Of a stretch of DNA of 64,000 nt, positions 35,255-48,271 are shown in pieces (within the stretch, counting starts at the first letter, position 1; the number at the start of each line of letters is the position of its first letter). This DNA comes from Mugil cephalus. Lineage: Eukaryota > Chordata > Actinopteri > Mugiliformes > Mugilidae. A program made the position numbers and the translations under genes. Location: NCBI RefSeq assembly GCF_022458985.1, contig NC_061777.1, positions 8,162,668 to 8,226,667 on the forward strand. Direction: 5' to 3'. Below the pieces are notes generated by a model. That model saw only the letters and a program-made list of their open reading frames with translations, made no database searches and was not told the DNA's origin.

Positions 35255-36397
35255 CTTTAAAATATATTTTTATTAGAATTTTGTATAAGACAAGTTACAG
35301 AAAAAAGACGGAGTAAAAACGGCAAGCAAAACAAAACACACATATAAAAAAAAAAAACAGGGCATATTCCAAAACAATAATTAAGTACACTGCTGCATCA
35401 CTGACATTAGAATCTTAACAAAAATACTAAACAGAGATGGTAAAGGTGGATGGCACTCTATGAGGTCCCTTTCTGGTCAAGATCAGTGTTATATTTATCA
35501 AGATGAGCCAGAAATGGCTGCCATATATCCGAAAATGTATTAAGATTGTCCATCATGCTATATCGAACCCTCTCCATATGAAATATACCAATGAGCTCAC
35601 CTAACCAGATCTTAAACTGAGGCACAGTATCTGACTTCCAGAGTTTTAAAATCATTTTCTTTGCAATTACTATTCCATACATAATTGTGCTTTGCACCGA
35701 GACTCTATGTTTAAGTAGAGAAGGAGAAACCCCAAATAATGCAAGCTGTACAGAAAACCACTTAAATATGTTACACCAAAAATTATATAGCTTCGGACAT
35801 GTCCAAAAGAGGTGAGTCAGAGAGCCCTCTGCACATTTACATCGGTCACATAACGATGAAATGGTGGGAAAGATTCTGTGCAGTTTGGTTTTTGAGTAAT
35901 GAAGCCTGTGCGTCACCTTAAATTGGATCAACTGGTGCCTGGTGCTAATAGAGCAGGATTTGGTCCTGCCAAGGCCCTCCTTCCCAATATCATCTCCAAT
36001 CTGCATTCCTAACTCCTCCTCCCAGGAGTTCTTCAAAGAGTGTGAAGCACAAGACGTCTGTTCAAAGAATATATTTACAAAGCCAGAGACTAATTTTCTA
36101 GATTCAGTTGGACCCAACAAAAGCTTATAAATCATTTTATCATCCGGAAGAGACTCAAAGTTAGGCACACATTGACGTACATAATTCCTAATCTGCTAAT
36201 ATTGGAAAAAATGTGTTGTGGGAAGAGAAAACTTGTTTTGTAACTGAGCAAATGTAGCAAACTGCTTATTAATATACAGATCCTTCAGAGTGACCAAATC
36301 CTTTAGCCTCCAACTGTTAAAGGACCCGTCTGAGAGGGATGGAGAGAATGCATGATTGCGATGTACTGGGGCATGAAATGAAGTGTCTGGTAGTTAG
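35255..36397 (-). mobile_element. 5'-truncated L1-type LINE insertion with target-site duplication
   Basis: Flanked by the 14 bp direct repeat CAACTACAATTTTT at 35,241-35,254 and 36,398-36,411; other units have a single uninterrupted copy here. On the minus strand a 236-codon frame (35,458-36,168) carries the C-terminal region of an L1 ORF2, including the zinc-knuckle-like CDRCKCAEGSLTHLFWTC (C-x2-C...H-x4-C). A TAG just upstream breaks the frame before NYVRQCVPNFE. It is a dead, 5'-truncated copy that arrived after the array duplicated. Confidence 0.85.
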
Positions 36398-37040
36398 CAA
36401 CTACAATTTTTAAACAATTTTGTTCTAGAAGTCAGTCATTCATAAAGTAATGCAGGTTCATGATTTTTGACAGTTTTGATTTAGATTATTTTCTTCAAGT
36501 TCCTCAAATTTCTTCCTGTTGCGAAAAAAAACTGTATTACTCAAATTCCCACAACTTCGTCTTCTACAGCTACATCTCTCAACCGTGAGAATATAGGTTA
36601 ACCATCCCATCTGCTTTAGATTCTCACAATAACACTGTTACTTTCCACTGAAAGTAACAGTTCCTGATTAAAGAGACATTTGCAGAAGCTCGCATGTTTG
36701 CCTTGTCTGCACCTGGTGTCAATTTTATGTTGCACCCTGTGACAAAACATGGAAACAATTAAAATGGACAACATTCAGTGGTCATAATATTCAGGTTCAT
36801 TATCTCCACACAGCATTTTTTTAATTTTTTTTTTTTAATTTCTCCTGTGACACAGGTCAGGTTGTATATGTTATCATGAAAAAACGCAAGAAATAACTTG
36901 GGATTCAAAGGGTTAAACTCTCCCCTGTGCCTCCCACTCACACACACGTTTCCTTAAGTTTTGAATTCACATTTCAAGGCATTAATTTATTCTTCAAACA
37001 ATGATCAGAGCTGATAAATGAATTAGGCTCCTCATCTTAC

Positions 37041-37091
37041 TTGCAGATACAGTAACAGGATCAGAGCTCTATAAAATTTTGTGGTGGCCAT
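37041..37091 (-). pseudogene. Orphan Ly6 signal exon (unit 4)
   Basis: MATTKFYRALILLLYLQ then GTAAG, phase 0. Confidence 0.75.
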
Positions 37092-37574
37092 GAAAACTGG
37101 TCTGGAAGCTTTTCAGTGTTGTTGAAGAACTTTCTTCCCTCACACACCTTAACTACAAGACTCCTCTGATCCTCGCAATAAGCAACAAAATATGGCACAA
37201 CTCCTTTCTTAATATATAGTTTTTCATTCATTATGGTTTTGATTAAATGATCTTCTGTGAATACTCTGAAAAGGTTGCATGGGAAAAATGATGAATGGAC
37301 GTTAATATGTTGTCTTTGACAAATGTTCATTAAATGTTCAAAAATCTTCTACAAGATCAAATATTTATTTCTTTGCTGTAAAAATATCAACGTGAAATGC
37401 ATGGACCAAACAAATGAGACAGTTAAAAGCTTAGTAAAGGATTTTTTTTATTGAAGAGACATCATTATATTGTCTTTGACAGACGTTACATGTTTAACAA
37501 TATGCCATCATTCTGGGTTGACCAAATATACTAATTTAAGTAAAATCTTCTTCAGATGAGATTGTTCCAGACTC

Positions 37575-38327
37575 TCAGAGAAAGATTGTGATGATGGCCG
37601 AGGACACCAGCAGCATAATGACACTGGGACCAGTTGGTATTGCGCTGTCACACAGATCAGTGTCATAGCATTTTATGGGGCCGATACACATTTCACTTCT
37701 TCCACAGCTCTTAGTGACAAGACCTATGAAACCATAAGAAAAAATCTCAGTTTCAACAACAGTGACAAACAACAAGCAACAAGTCCAGCAACATATCCAC
37801 TCAAAATATATATGAGCAACAGTTCTGATGTTGTGGTGTGGAGGAACAACTTGCCGAGCGCTTCAAAAGACACACACTTGTCAGATCCATCAGGACAAGT
37901 CATGATATCAGTGCAGGATGAAGGCCTGGTTCCTTTACAGTCGTAGCATCTTAATCCCCATGCTGTCAGGATTGATTTATATGTAGAATGTAAATAAAAC
38001 ATCAATTTATACAGAAGATACAAAATAACGTTATTTTAACGTTAACATTTTTTTAATGTTCTGGGAATTCAGAAGTTGTGTTTTCTACTCTAGGAAGTTA
38101 AATTTCCCCCATAGACTTGCAAATGAAACCTAAATATCATCATCTACAGTGACCTGATCACTCCTGTCTCAGCCTTCAAGGTCTGCTGTTTAGTAAAACA
38201 ATGTGAAAATCATCTAGTCATTTATTCAGGATACAATGTTCAGACTGGATGAATTAATTAAGCTCCTCTTACCTGTGGACACAGTCAAGAACAGGATCAG
38301 AGCTCCGTAAAACTTCATGGTGGCCAT
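37575..38327 (-). CDS. Ly6/uPAR copy D, probably decaying
   Basis: Exons 38273-38327, 37855-37962 and 37575-37723 give 103 codons. Signal exon MATMKFYGALILFLTVST; exon 2 WGLRCYDCKGTRPSSC and TCPDGSDKCVSFEALG; exon 3 LVTKSCGRSEMC. Two changes hit the family core: the CC pair is KCYDTDLCD, so one conserved Cys is Tyr and the invariant Asn after the last Cys is Asp. Nine cysteines remain, leaving one disulfide partner unpaired. The exon 2 donor is GC (GCTCG/GCAAG) instead of GT; GC-AG introns do splice, but every sister copy has GT. The frame is open, so this may be a recent pseudogene or a poorly folding variant. AATAAA at 37,447-37,452. Confidence 0.7.
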
Positions 38328-38418
38328 GGAGACAACAGTAACTCAGTATTAGTGAGAGGAAGGCCTGCAGCTTAGAAGTAGTCTCTGAGAAAGTGAAAGA
38401 AAGTTTGACTCAAGCTGA

Positions 38419-38425
38419 TTTTATA
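38419..38425 (-). promoter_or_regulatory. TATA box of Ly6 copy D
   Basis: TATAAAA, minus strand, CCAGTATAAAATC context as in copy B. Confidence 0.65.
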
Positions 38426-38596
38426 CTGGTACTCAGACTGATGATCCGCCCCTTTTTTCTTGAATCCCTGCACACGTGTTTTCTAAGTCATGATGTAGAT
38501 GTGTCTTAATCTTATGCATCACATGCGAGTGACAACAGTTCTGACACAAGCAAACTTACCAGCTGTTTTCACTGTAAAACACAGCATCAGTCAATC

Positions 38597-38922
38597 TGAG
38601 TTTTTAGCTCAGGAGGTAGAGTGGACGTCCAATGTCATTGGACAAGACACTTAAACCACCTTGTTCCCAGTGTGAACTCCACTGGTGTATGTTGCAAGTG
38701 AGTGATGTTTGGTGGTGGTCGGAGAGGCTGTAGACGTGGATTGGCAGCAACGTTTCTGTGTCTGCCCCAGGGCAACTGTGACTACTGACGAACTTTACAA
38801 CCACCACCAGGGTGTGACTGTGTGACCAGTGAATAATGCATTCAATTGTGAACCACTTTGAGTGTCTATGATAAGGCGCTATATAAAACCAATGCATTAT
38901 TATCATTTATTATTATTATTAT
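38597..38922 (+). mobile_element. tRNA-derived SINE (type B), unit 4
   Basis: Same insertion as in units 1 and 2, TTTTAGCTCAGGAGGTAGAG head and GCGCTATATAAAACCAATG tail. Confidence 0.8.
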
Positions 38923-39979
38923 TGATCTTTCTGCAGAAAACCAAAGCTAAATGACACTACATGTGTCACAACATGTTCCACTAAAAAGAGAAACCACAGG
39001 GAGCTGCCCTACAGGATACAGCTCTTCCATAGTTTGAAGTGAGGCAGATATTACCTGAACCTACAGCAACTAGAAAAGGACTACAGTCCAACAGGAAACT
39101 ATTTTCTAGATTGGGAGGTTACTCGTTTGGCTTTAAGCTTTTAAGTTACAACAGTTGACTTGTTGGTTTCCACAGATTTTTAACTGCTCCGATTGAAGAG
39201 AAGTCTGATATTTGGCAGCTGGTTTGTTTTTTCATAATTACATTCACAAATGTTCATTTTCATAAACTCAAGTAGACATCCAAAAGTATGGATATCAGTA
39301 TCGCTGTATTAGCCTTTGTATTACGTGGTATCAGATCGAAAGGAAAAGTAGTTATTGCACATCCCTCTCACCACTGCAGGAATTTTTTGCAATTTTGCAA
39401 TTTTGCAATTGTGAAACAGCTAATTGAGTTCCTCCTTTCTCCAAAAGTAGATGAGGTGAAATATTAAACTGCAGAGTGGAAAACCAGCGTCTGGAAGTTT
39501 TAAACCATAATTTTGTTCTAGAAGTCAGTCGTTCATAAAGCAATGCAGGTTTATGAGTTTTGACAGTTTTTGGTTTTCCTCAAGTTTCCTCAATGTTTTT
39601 CCCCTTGCAAAAATATGAAAAAAAATATTACAAATTCCCACAACTTCTTCTTCTGTATCTCTAGACTGTGAGAATATAGAATACATCTTAACTTTTGAAA
39701 TACCCTGATGACAAGAGATGGTTGCAGAAGCTCATCATGATTTCCATGTTTGCCTTAAATGCACCTGTTCTCAATTTTATGTTGCATCTTGTCGTGACAA
39801 AACACGGAAACACTTACAAGAAATAGGAAGAAATAACTTGGGATTCAAAGGGTTAAACTCACCCCTGTGCCTCCCACTCACACACGGTTTCCTTAAGTTC
39901 TGAATTCACCTAATGTCAAGGCATTCATTTATTTTTCAAACAATGATCAGACAAGGGAAACAAATTAAGCTCCTCTTAT

Positions 39980-40025
39980 CTGTGGATCCTGACAGTAACA
40001 AGACCAGATCTCTGTAAAATGTCAT
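39980..40025 (-). pseudogene. Second Ly6 signal exon with dead donor (unit 4)
   Basis: MTFYRDLVLLLSGST reading with ATAAG donor, as in unit 1. Confidence 0.65.
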
Positions 40026-40995
40026 GCTGGTTGTGAAAAAAAAAAACTGTGAAGAGCAAGTCATCTTTTATCGCACATGAATAACCCCTCACTCGTTCAG
40101 ATGATGCACCTAAACCACAAGGCATCGTTTCCTGCAACTGTTCTTGTCGTGGTGACAAACTTGAACTAATTTACTCTTTTAATCCATTTCTCAGATACAG
40201 AGCAAATCTTTTCTGAATTTAATTTGTGTCTGGTGTGGTGAGTTTAATATGTGGTCACTTCACGATCCAACCTGTCCGTCATCTTAATCTACTGTTGCAG
40301 CTACGATATTTTTGTGGTATATGAAAGTGACGTGAGATCAAAACAAATTCAAAATAAAGGTGACATCTGTGACCTTTTTTTTTACTCTCTAGTGTTACTC
40401 TCTATTGGGAGATTTCCACTGACTTATTACAAATTAAAATGTTTTTGTTTTTCCTCACAAATTCAACAGATTTAAATGGAGCATAAAGGTGGATAAAAGA
40501 GATGAGAATCTCACTTTTTTAGCTTTTTCTACATTTGGTCGGGCGTATGGCTTGTAATGCTGTGCTATTTTTAATAAGACATTGTGATATTAACAGTCCA
40601 CAGTATGATTTCCTCATATTATCTGTGTGTTGTATGAATTTGCTCTTATTGACACTTGATGCCAGAATAAAATGAGACGCGTTGCTAACATGGTAGTTAC
40701 TTGGAGCTAAGCCTGTGTTAAACATACTGCTGCTATCTGGCTAATGGGCACTTTCAATGTGACTGTATGTTAGTCTGTATGCTAACTGACTGATGTTTAG
40801 TGGTGGTGTTGTCGCTTCTGTTTGCTGAGCCCAGGTGTCAAAACACAATCAGTGGTAAAAAACCTGACCACAACTAACTTTGCTGTCAATGTTCACACCC
40901 TGTTTTATATCTCATGTAAATCATCTCATCATCTTTCTAAAATATATTTGCTGTATAAAATAGTGACATGAAATGCATGTGTAACTCACTCCTGG

Positions 40996-41124
40996 GATCA
41001 GCCATAACATTATGACCACCTGGTTGCAACCTAGACCAGACCAGATACCCCGATTCCATAGCAGCCATTCACAGCAGGATGTAGCCTGACAAAACATGAA
41101 AAACAGCACAAGATGTTGACCTGG
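40996..41124 (+). mobile_element. Tc1-like transposon remnant (unit 4)
   Basis: GATCAGCCATAACATTATGA head; same truncated structure as other units. Confidence 0.65.
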
Positions 41125-41192
41125 AGTAGTGGATTTGGGAATGAAATATTTCTCCAGTAACAGAGTTTTATGAATGTGGTTCATCCAGTCAC

Positions 41193-41387
41193 TCAGAGAA
41201 AGACTGTGATGATGACTGAAGATACCGGCAGCAGAAAGACACTGGGAGCTGTTGGTATTGCACTGTTACCCAGATCATCCTCACAGCAAATGATGGGGTC
41301 TGGGCCTTTACATGTAACACTGTGATAGGAGTTCGGCTTTTTGAACTTCTTAACAGGATAAGAAATCTTAAAAATTGTCTGATTCAT
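41193..41387 (-). pseudogene. Orphan Ly6 exon 3, divergent type (unit 4)
   Basis: A one-base deletion relative to unit 1 joins the upstream signal-like stretch and the exon into one frame of 64 codons starting MNQTIFKISYPVKKFKKPNS and running through SVTCKGPDPIICCEDDLGNS. The last conserved Cys is Gly (DDLGNS), so the three-finger core is broken. It lacks a signal peptide and exon 2. Confidence 0.6.
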
Positions 41388-42229
41388 CCACAGCTTTGTA
41401 AATGAATTTAAAGATCATGAATGACACTGAGGCCACCTCTACACACTCATCACATCTTTTCTGTGTAACCACAAAGCAGGTCATGCATGTCGTAGTGCAC
41501 TTCAGACAGCTTTATGTCTAACCACACAGTCTCACATTTTCACCAATACTCCTCATCACACTAGATCTGATTCTTGATTCTTCATAAATTTAAAAGAATT
41601 CAGGAAAACAATTCAAGAAAATGATCAGATCCTTTAAATGTCATGTGTCTTAAACTGCTGTTCTTGAACATCACTCTGCTCCTTGGCCTCGTTAGCGTTT
41701 CACTACCACAAGATGGCGCCAATGTAACAAGTAAAACGCATAGGTGGAAAGAGTATTGAAATATTCTACTCAAGGAAAAATACCACTACTTGGGTGAAAA
41801 TTTAAGTAAAAAGTAGCTTTTTTAAAATGTACTCAGAGTAAAAGTTACTTTTTGAACAGGGTCTTCTGAAGTCTGAAAAGAACAACAGGATACGAATATT
41901 AAAGTAACTGGTTTTATTTAATGGGAAACCTTTGACTGACAAAACATGTCATATCAACTTCAAATGTATTAAATGATTATTCTACTGTGTATTAAGTTGT
42001 ATTCCTATTTACATTCAAACACATGGTAACATTAATGGGGCAAACATTTTTTCATCATACTACCATAGACTAATTATCGACCTGCCATCGAGCCAATTAT
42101 CGGTTGTTTCTGGTCACGTGAGGGAAGCAAACGGAGCACTAGCATAATTAATTAATCACAAGCTAGCTATCCTGTTTTAAATGTCAATTATTAGTTTGGA
42201 TGAACAAATGCATGTTACACTTTTTTTAG

Positions 42230-42418
42230 TGCATCACAGGACTTAGAGATATTGCAAGGGTTTGCTCTGTCCTCCTTGGCTTGACCTACGTGCTGAATCT
42301 CGATTATCCCAGACAGCTGAAGTACGCCTTTGAGATATTCCAAAAACTTTTCTTGGAACTGGATGATTCAAAGCTGTTCAACAAAGTCCAGTCCCTCAAG
42401 AGCGAACGTCTGACTTGA
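42230..42418 (+). pseudogene. Captured terminal coding exon, intact frame (unit 4)
   Basis: Identical reading frame to 26,090-26,278 (LGLTYVLNLDYPRQLKYAFE...), acceptor TTTTTTTAG, TGA at 42,416. Confidence 0.6.
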
Positions 42419-42688
42419 AATGAGACTGTAGTTGCAGTGCAGCCTTTTGTGCTATGCTATGTTTGGCTTCTACAAAGCTTGAGAATTGCACATTTGAAAG
42501 TGCAATATTTGTAAGTTGGCACTGATTTTGACTCTGCCCCACATGTCAGTGGCATTTCAATTGTCATTGGTTCAATGCGCAAATGTTTTTACTGTCCTGT
42601 TTTTTGTATAAATTGAAATAGAATGTCTATGTTTAATTTATGTTTGTTGAAAGCACAAAAAATGTTAATAAAAGTCTTTTTAAGTATA

Positions 42689-42859
42689 TATTTTTCGGCA
42701 TTTTAGCCTTTATTTGAAAGTGCATAGAGATGGACAGAAAATGTGACATGCAGGAAAGGGCACCCAGTGTGGGATTTGAACCAGGGCCGCCTGCACCTGC
42801 AGCAAGTCTCAACACATGGGGCGGGTGCTCTACTCTACTGGTCCGCACTCTCTGGGCCA
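42689..42859 (-). mobile_element. tRNA-derived SINE (type C), unit 4
   Basis: Same nested SINE as in units 1 and 2. Confidence 0.7.
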
Positions 42860-45553
42860 GGACTAGTTGTTCCTCAAGAATGGAGGTAGCGGACCTTTGG
42901 CTCACAGAATGAGGCGGAGAGTTTCATACGGGTGCCTTGGTTTGTTATCTTGTGTGCCGTGTCTACAGCACCGTGAAAACTATGCAGAAAGAATACAAAA
43001 GAAAAAGAAGAAACAGTTATACACATTAAACATTTTCTCGTTATTCAACCATATATAGTCAAAAAGGATCAAACTTATCACCATTCAAAAGAACAAACAA
43101 ATAAAAATACATTTTATCAGGCGATTAAACAACGTTGCTAAACTCGAACAAAACATTAAAATGACGTGGGTGGCATCACCAGAGATGAGAATAAATCAAA
43201 ACTTCAAAAATAAGTCCACATACCTCGTTCCACTCTACCAAGAGTAGAGTAGTACCAAGGGAGTTAATACTTGATTTTGAAGGTGCCGTCTCTGATTCTG
43301 CCTCCGAGTAACAGCAACGACATCAGACTATACGGAGACAGTATCAACGCAAAACGACACATAATCACAATGCACCAAAGCCAATACATCAAAACTCGAA
43401 AGAAAAGGTCAGCAGCACAAATGCTACACCAGCCCAGAGAACAAAAGATAAGGGATGACACACAGAGACACATGTGGAGTTTACATGGAGGCACAGTCTC
43501 CTCCCTTTTATAGCCTGCTCCTTCCACAAAAGAGACTGGCCACCAGATGGCAGTCATTCGCGGACATTTAAATAAGCACTTCAGTGAAGAGAATGGGCAG
43601 ATCGACAGACAGAGCACAGAAAGACTGAGATGGCAACCCACAACAATTTACTGTCATTTACATGCAGAATAATTAAATTTAATTCATTGCATTGATTAAA
43701 TTCAGATCAATGCACAGATTAATGTAAATTAATATTACTCAATTATACATCATCAAATTAAATTGTTTATTAGTACTATTCACACATTAGGAAGATTATC
43801 TTTTTCAAATCAACTCGATATTTTTGTTTAGGCGTTAATTAATTCTATAACTATTAAGGGTCTCATTTAATTAATATTTACACAATATCCAACATTGTGA
43901 AATATAATTAATAATATTGCTTGTAATCTGTTGCCTCATTGGTATCCAATAGATATGGTGTATCTTTTCTTACAGTGTAGAAGTGCACAAAAAACTACTT
44001 GATTACAGTAACGCGAGGAAATGAAATTTGTTACTTTCCACCTCTGCTCAGGTGACAAATGCCATCTATAGGCCCACTTTGTCACAGCTTTGAAGACTGA
44101 GTAGTCATCTGAGTAGTAGCAAAACGTTTACTCTACAAATCCAGTTGCCTTACGATGATATATCAGATACACCATGACTTGATTGACTAAGAACCTTCAC
44201 GGACATTGAATAGAAATAGTTTTGAGTTGAGGTGCAGAGCAGCAGAAGGATGACGTCTAATGCCTCGAGTTCATTATTTAAGTGCAGTACTTAAACTGTA
44301 TTGAGGGGAACTGGATGAATCCCTGATCTACAACGAATGATGTCGGGTAAGTAACAAATTCAGCCTATAGGCAACAGGAATATACAAGACTGAGATCAGT
44401 TACACATTTCACTCTAAGTGGTAACTCTGCATGGTATCGGTATCGCTATATTAGCCTTGGTATTACTTGGTATCAGACCGAAAGGAAAAGTAGTTGTCGC
44501 ACATCCCGTTCACCACTCCAGCAACATCTATTGCAATCGTGAAACAACTAGATGGGTTCCTCCTTTCTCCAAAAACGGATGAGATGTAATATTAAACTGC
44601 AAAGTGCAAAACCAGCATCTGCAAGTTTTAAACAAAGAATTTGTTCCAGAAGTCCTTCGTTCATAAAGTAATGCAGGATAATGATTTGACCATTTAGAGT
44701 GTTTTCCTCAGGTTCCTCAAAGTTCTTCCCACTGCAAACAAACAAACAAACAAACAAACACACACACAAAAACATAGTCAAATTCCCACAACTCCCTTAA
44801 TTTCCTAATTCATCTCATCTCTCCGCTGTGAGAATACAGAATACATCTTCACAGTTGCTTTCGGTTCTCACCATAACACTGTTACTTTCCACTGAAATTC
44901 CCTGATGGCAAGAGGTGGTTGCAGAAGCTCATCATGACGCACATGTTTGCCTTATATGCACCTGGTCTCAATTTTATGTGCGTGACCAAAGCCCGGAAAC
45001 ACTTAAAATGGACAATATTTATAATATTCAGGTTCATTATCCCCACATAATAAACGTCCAGAAACTGCTTGGGATTCAGAGGGTTAAACTCACCGCCATG
45101 CCTTACACTCACACACATTTCCTTAAGTTTTGAATTCACCTAATGTCAGGAGATTAATGTATTTGTCAAACAATGATCAGACCAGGTAAATCAATTGATC
45201 TCCTCCTCTTACTTGCAGATACAGTAACAGGATCACAGCTCTATAAAATTCTGTCAATACGTTGTTTAGACATATGCTCATTAAATGTTCGAAAGTCTTC
45301 AGAGCAGATTGTTCCAGAGCCTCAGAGACAGATTATACAAGATCAAATATTAATTTAAGATTTTTTTTTTGCTGTAAAAATATCAATTTAATGAGACAAT
45401 TAAAAGCTTAGTAAATGATTGAGCTTTTATTGAAGAGACATTATTATATTGTCTTTGACAGATGTTACATGTTTAACAATATGTCATCATTCTGGGTTGA
45501 CCAAATATACTGATTTAAGTAAAATCTTTTCCAGATGAGATTGTTCCAGAGTC

Positions 45554-46301
45554 TCAGAGAAAGATTGTGATGATGGCCGAGGACACCAGCAGCATAATGA
45601 CACTGGGACCAGTTGGTATTGCGCTGTTACACAGATATGTGTCACAGCATTTTGCGGGGCCGGTACAATCTGTAGTTCTTCCACAGCTCTTAGTGAAAAC
45701 ACCTATGAGACCATAAGAAAAAATCTCAGTTTCAACAACAGTGACGGTCAACAAGCAACAAGTCCAGCAACATATCCACTCAAAATATATATGAGCAACA
45801 GTTCTGATGTTGTGGTGTGGAGGAACAACTTACCGCGCGTTTCAACAGACACACACTTGTCGAATCCGTCAGGACAAGTTAGGACATCGGTGCAGGATGA
45901 AGAGCTGGTTCCTGCACAAGTGTAGCATCTTAATCCCCATGCTGTCAGGATTGATTCATAATATAGAATGTAAATAAACACATCAATTTATACAGAAGAT
46001 AAAAATAACATTATTTTCACATTTTTTTTATGTTCTGGGAATTCAGAAGTTGTGTTTTCTACTCTAGGAAGTTTTATTTCCCCCATAGACTTGCAAATGA
46101 AACCTAAATATCATCATCTACAGTGACCTGATCACTCCTGTCTCAGCCTTCAAGGTCTGCTGTTTAGTAAGAGAATGTGAAAATCATCTAGTCATTTATT
46201 CAGGATACAATGTTCAGACCGGATAAATCAATTGAGCTCCTCTTACCTGTGGACACAGTCAAGAACAGGATCAGAGCTCCGTAAAACTTCATGGTGGCCA
46301 T
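45554..46301 (-). CDS. Ly6/uPAR three-finger GPI-anchored protein, copy E
   Basis: Exons 46247-46301, 45834-45941 and 45554-45702 join in frame into 103 residues. Signal exon MATMKFYGALILFLTVST; exon 2 WGLRCYTCAGTSSSSC and TCPDGFDKCVSVETRG; exon 3 VFTKSCGRTTDC, GPAKCCDTYLCN and the shared GPI tail. Ten cysteines are kept. The acidic residue before the last Cys is Tyr (CCDTYLCN), and the second finger ends ETRG rather than EALG/EVLG. GT/AG sites are intact. AATAAA at 45,426-45,431. No N-glycosylation sequon in the finger domain. Confidence 0.87.
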
Positions 46302-46392
46302 GGAGACAACAGTAACTCAGTATTAGTGAGAGGAAGGCCTGCAGCTTAGAAGTGGTCTCTGAGAAAGTGAAAGAAAGTTTGACTCAAGCTGA

Positions 46393-46399
46393 TTTTATA
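46393..46399 (-). promoter_or_regulatory. TATA box of Ly6 copy E
   Basis: TATAAAA on the minus strand, about 92 bases upstream of the ATG. The type-B SINE that normally lies upstream is absent here. Confidence 0.65.
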
Positions 46400-46671
46400 C
46401 AGCTGATCAGACTTATGATCCACCCCTTTTTTCCTGAATGCCTCATCTAGCTCATGATGCAGATGTTTCTTAATCTTATGCATCACATGGGAGTGAGACA
46501 GTTCTGACACAAGCAAACTTACCAGCTGAAAAAACAGAGTATTTGTCAATAAAGATGAAAATGAAAGTTGATCATTGATCTTTCTGCAGAAAACCAAAGC
46601 TTGCCACTGACATGGTCTTTTCTCATCCATATACAATAAAATGACAACACAGTGTCACAACATGTTCCAAA

Positions 46672-46886
46672 ATGAAACTTTTTTCCCCTGGCCAAGCAGC
46701 AGGAGAAATATTGCCTAGTATTGTGAATCCGGCCATGAAAAGCATCAACTGCTATATCTCCACATGCATCTACCGTACCTTGGAGTTGGGGTATATGTGT
46801 TTGTGGATTTCAGTCATACACTTTGCGGCTCCAGGCAGAAAAAATACAGATACAGATTGAGGAATGGAGAATATAGAGGGAGAATA
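46672..46886 (-). pseudogene. IS630-type transposase fragment (unit 4)
   Basis: Same C-terminal remnant as in units 1 and 2, with small differences near 46,850. Confidence 0.6.
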
Positions 46887-48271
46887 ATCTTTTTTTGATC
46901 CACAGCTGGAGATTTAATATGCTACTAGTGCTAATGTGTTGCCTTGTGAAATGGTTATTGTTCTCAAAGATGCCATATTTTAACGTACCGTCCACGTCTG
47001 CCTTGTGACTTGATTTGCCTTATTAGCTAAACTAAGACGTAGCACAGTGAACAGAGAACTCTTGGCGTCTGAGTATATGTCCGTCTGCTCGTACATGGTG
47101 ATCACTAGCACACAACTTTACAAGTAATATAAATGACTTGCTTGATGATTTACATGAATTATTCAGTAACTACAGTTTAATCTCCTGCAAACAAGCTAAC
47201 TTTGTTTTATATCAGAATTGTAACTACCGGCCTTTAGATCCACTCTGAAAAGACAATTGTAGCTTTAGCATTATCATGCTTTTAGCAGGTGCATTGTGCA
47301 TGAATGTTTTGTATTTGTATACATTTATCTGATGTGGTGATGCCACCCTTTTTTCTGTACATTTTTGCACCACCACAGAGCAGAAGTGGAAAATGTCTGG
47401 GTCTCACCCATCTGACCACAGATAACTTTGTTCACAGTCCACATCCTGTTTTGCGTTTTTGTAATTTACCATTGCACCCAAGATAGTTTTGCTGTATAAA
47501 GTGGTGACATGAAACGCATGAAGGAGGAAAAAATTAAACACTGAAATGGTGATACATTCTTGTGCTTTTACTGAAAACGTGTCTGTGACAACTTTCTGTC
47601 ACATCTGTAAGAATGAATTCATCTGTAAGAATAACGTCAAATCTTTTTGAGATGAGGTTGTTGCAGAACAGTTAAATGAGCTGCTCCTTTCTCCAGTGAC
47701 GGATGAGATGAAATATTAAACTGCAGAGTGGAAAACCAGCAACTGCAAGTTTTAAACAATAATTTTGTTCTAGAAGTCAGTCAATCATAAAGTAATGCAG
47801 GTTCATGATTTTTGACAGTTGTGATTTAGATTATTTTCTTCAAGTTCCTCAAAAAAGTTTCCCCTTGCATCAATCAAATTCCCACAACTTCTTCTCATCT
47901 CTGTGAACTGTGAGAATCGCTGTGAGAACTGTAGTATTTGCTGTCGGTTCTCACAATAACACTGTTACTTTCCACTGAAATTCCCTGAAGAGACGGTTGC
48001 AGAAGCTCATCATGACGCACATGTTTGCCTTATATGCACCTGGTCTCAATTTTATGTTGCACCCTGTGACAAAACACGGAAACATTTAAAATGGACAATA
48101 TTCAATGGTCATAATATTCAGGTTCATGATCCCCACCGAGCAATGCAGTTTATTTCTCAGATGTGACACAAGTCAGTTTTTACATGTTGTCATCGTAAAA
48201 AAACACCCGTTTCAAAAGTTTTGAATTTACATACTGTCAGCAAATTAATTTATTCATTAAACAATGAGAGG

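Larger units (their letters stand above)
41739..44046. mobile_element. hAT-like element (unit 4)
   Basis: 2.3 kb from CATAGGTGGAAAGAGT to a right end CCACCTCTG that keeps the CAGAGGTGG consensus. About 930 bp present in units 1 and 2 (equivalent of 16,098-17,025) is replaced by about 85 bp at 42,935-43,020. The segment 43,310-43,660 matches unit 2. Confidence 0.65.
34492..46885. repeat. Segmental array unit 4, composite with two Ly6 genes
   Basis: Enters the unit at TTCTTGTGTTTAAATG (equivalent to 19,314 in unit 2), then follows the normal order through Ly6-D, SINE, signal exon, Tc1 remnant, orphan exon 3 and hAT element to about 44,360. There it jumps back to a second Ly6 block (Ly6-E, 45,554-46,301) before the transposase fragment. 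Gene-free stretches: 34,492-35,240, 36,412-37,040, 38,923-39,979, 40,026-40,995 and 44,361-45,430 (the last includes a truncated signal exon near 45,215-45,250). Confidence 0.85.
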
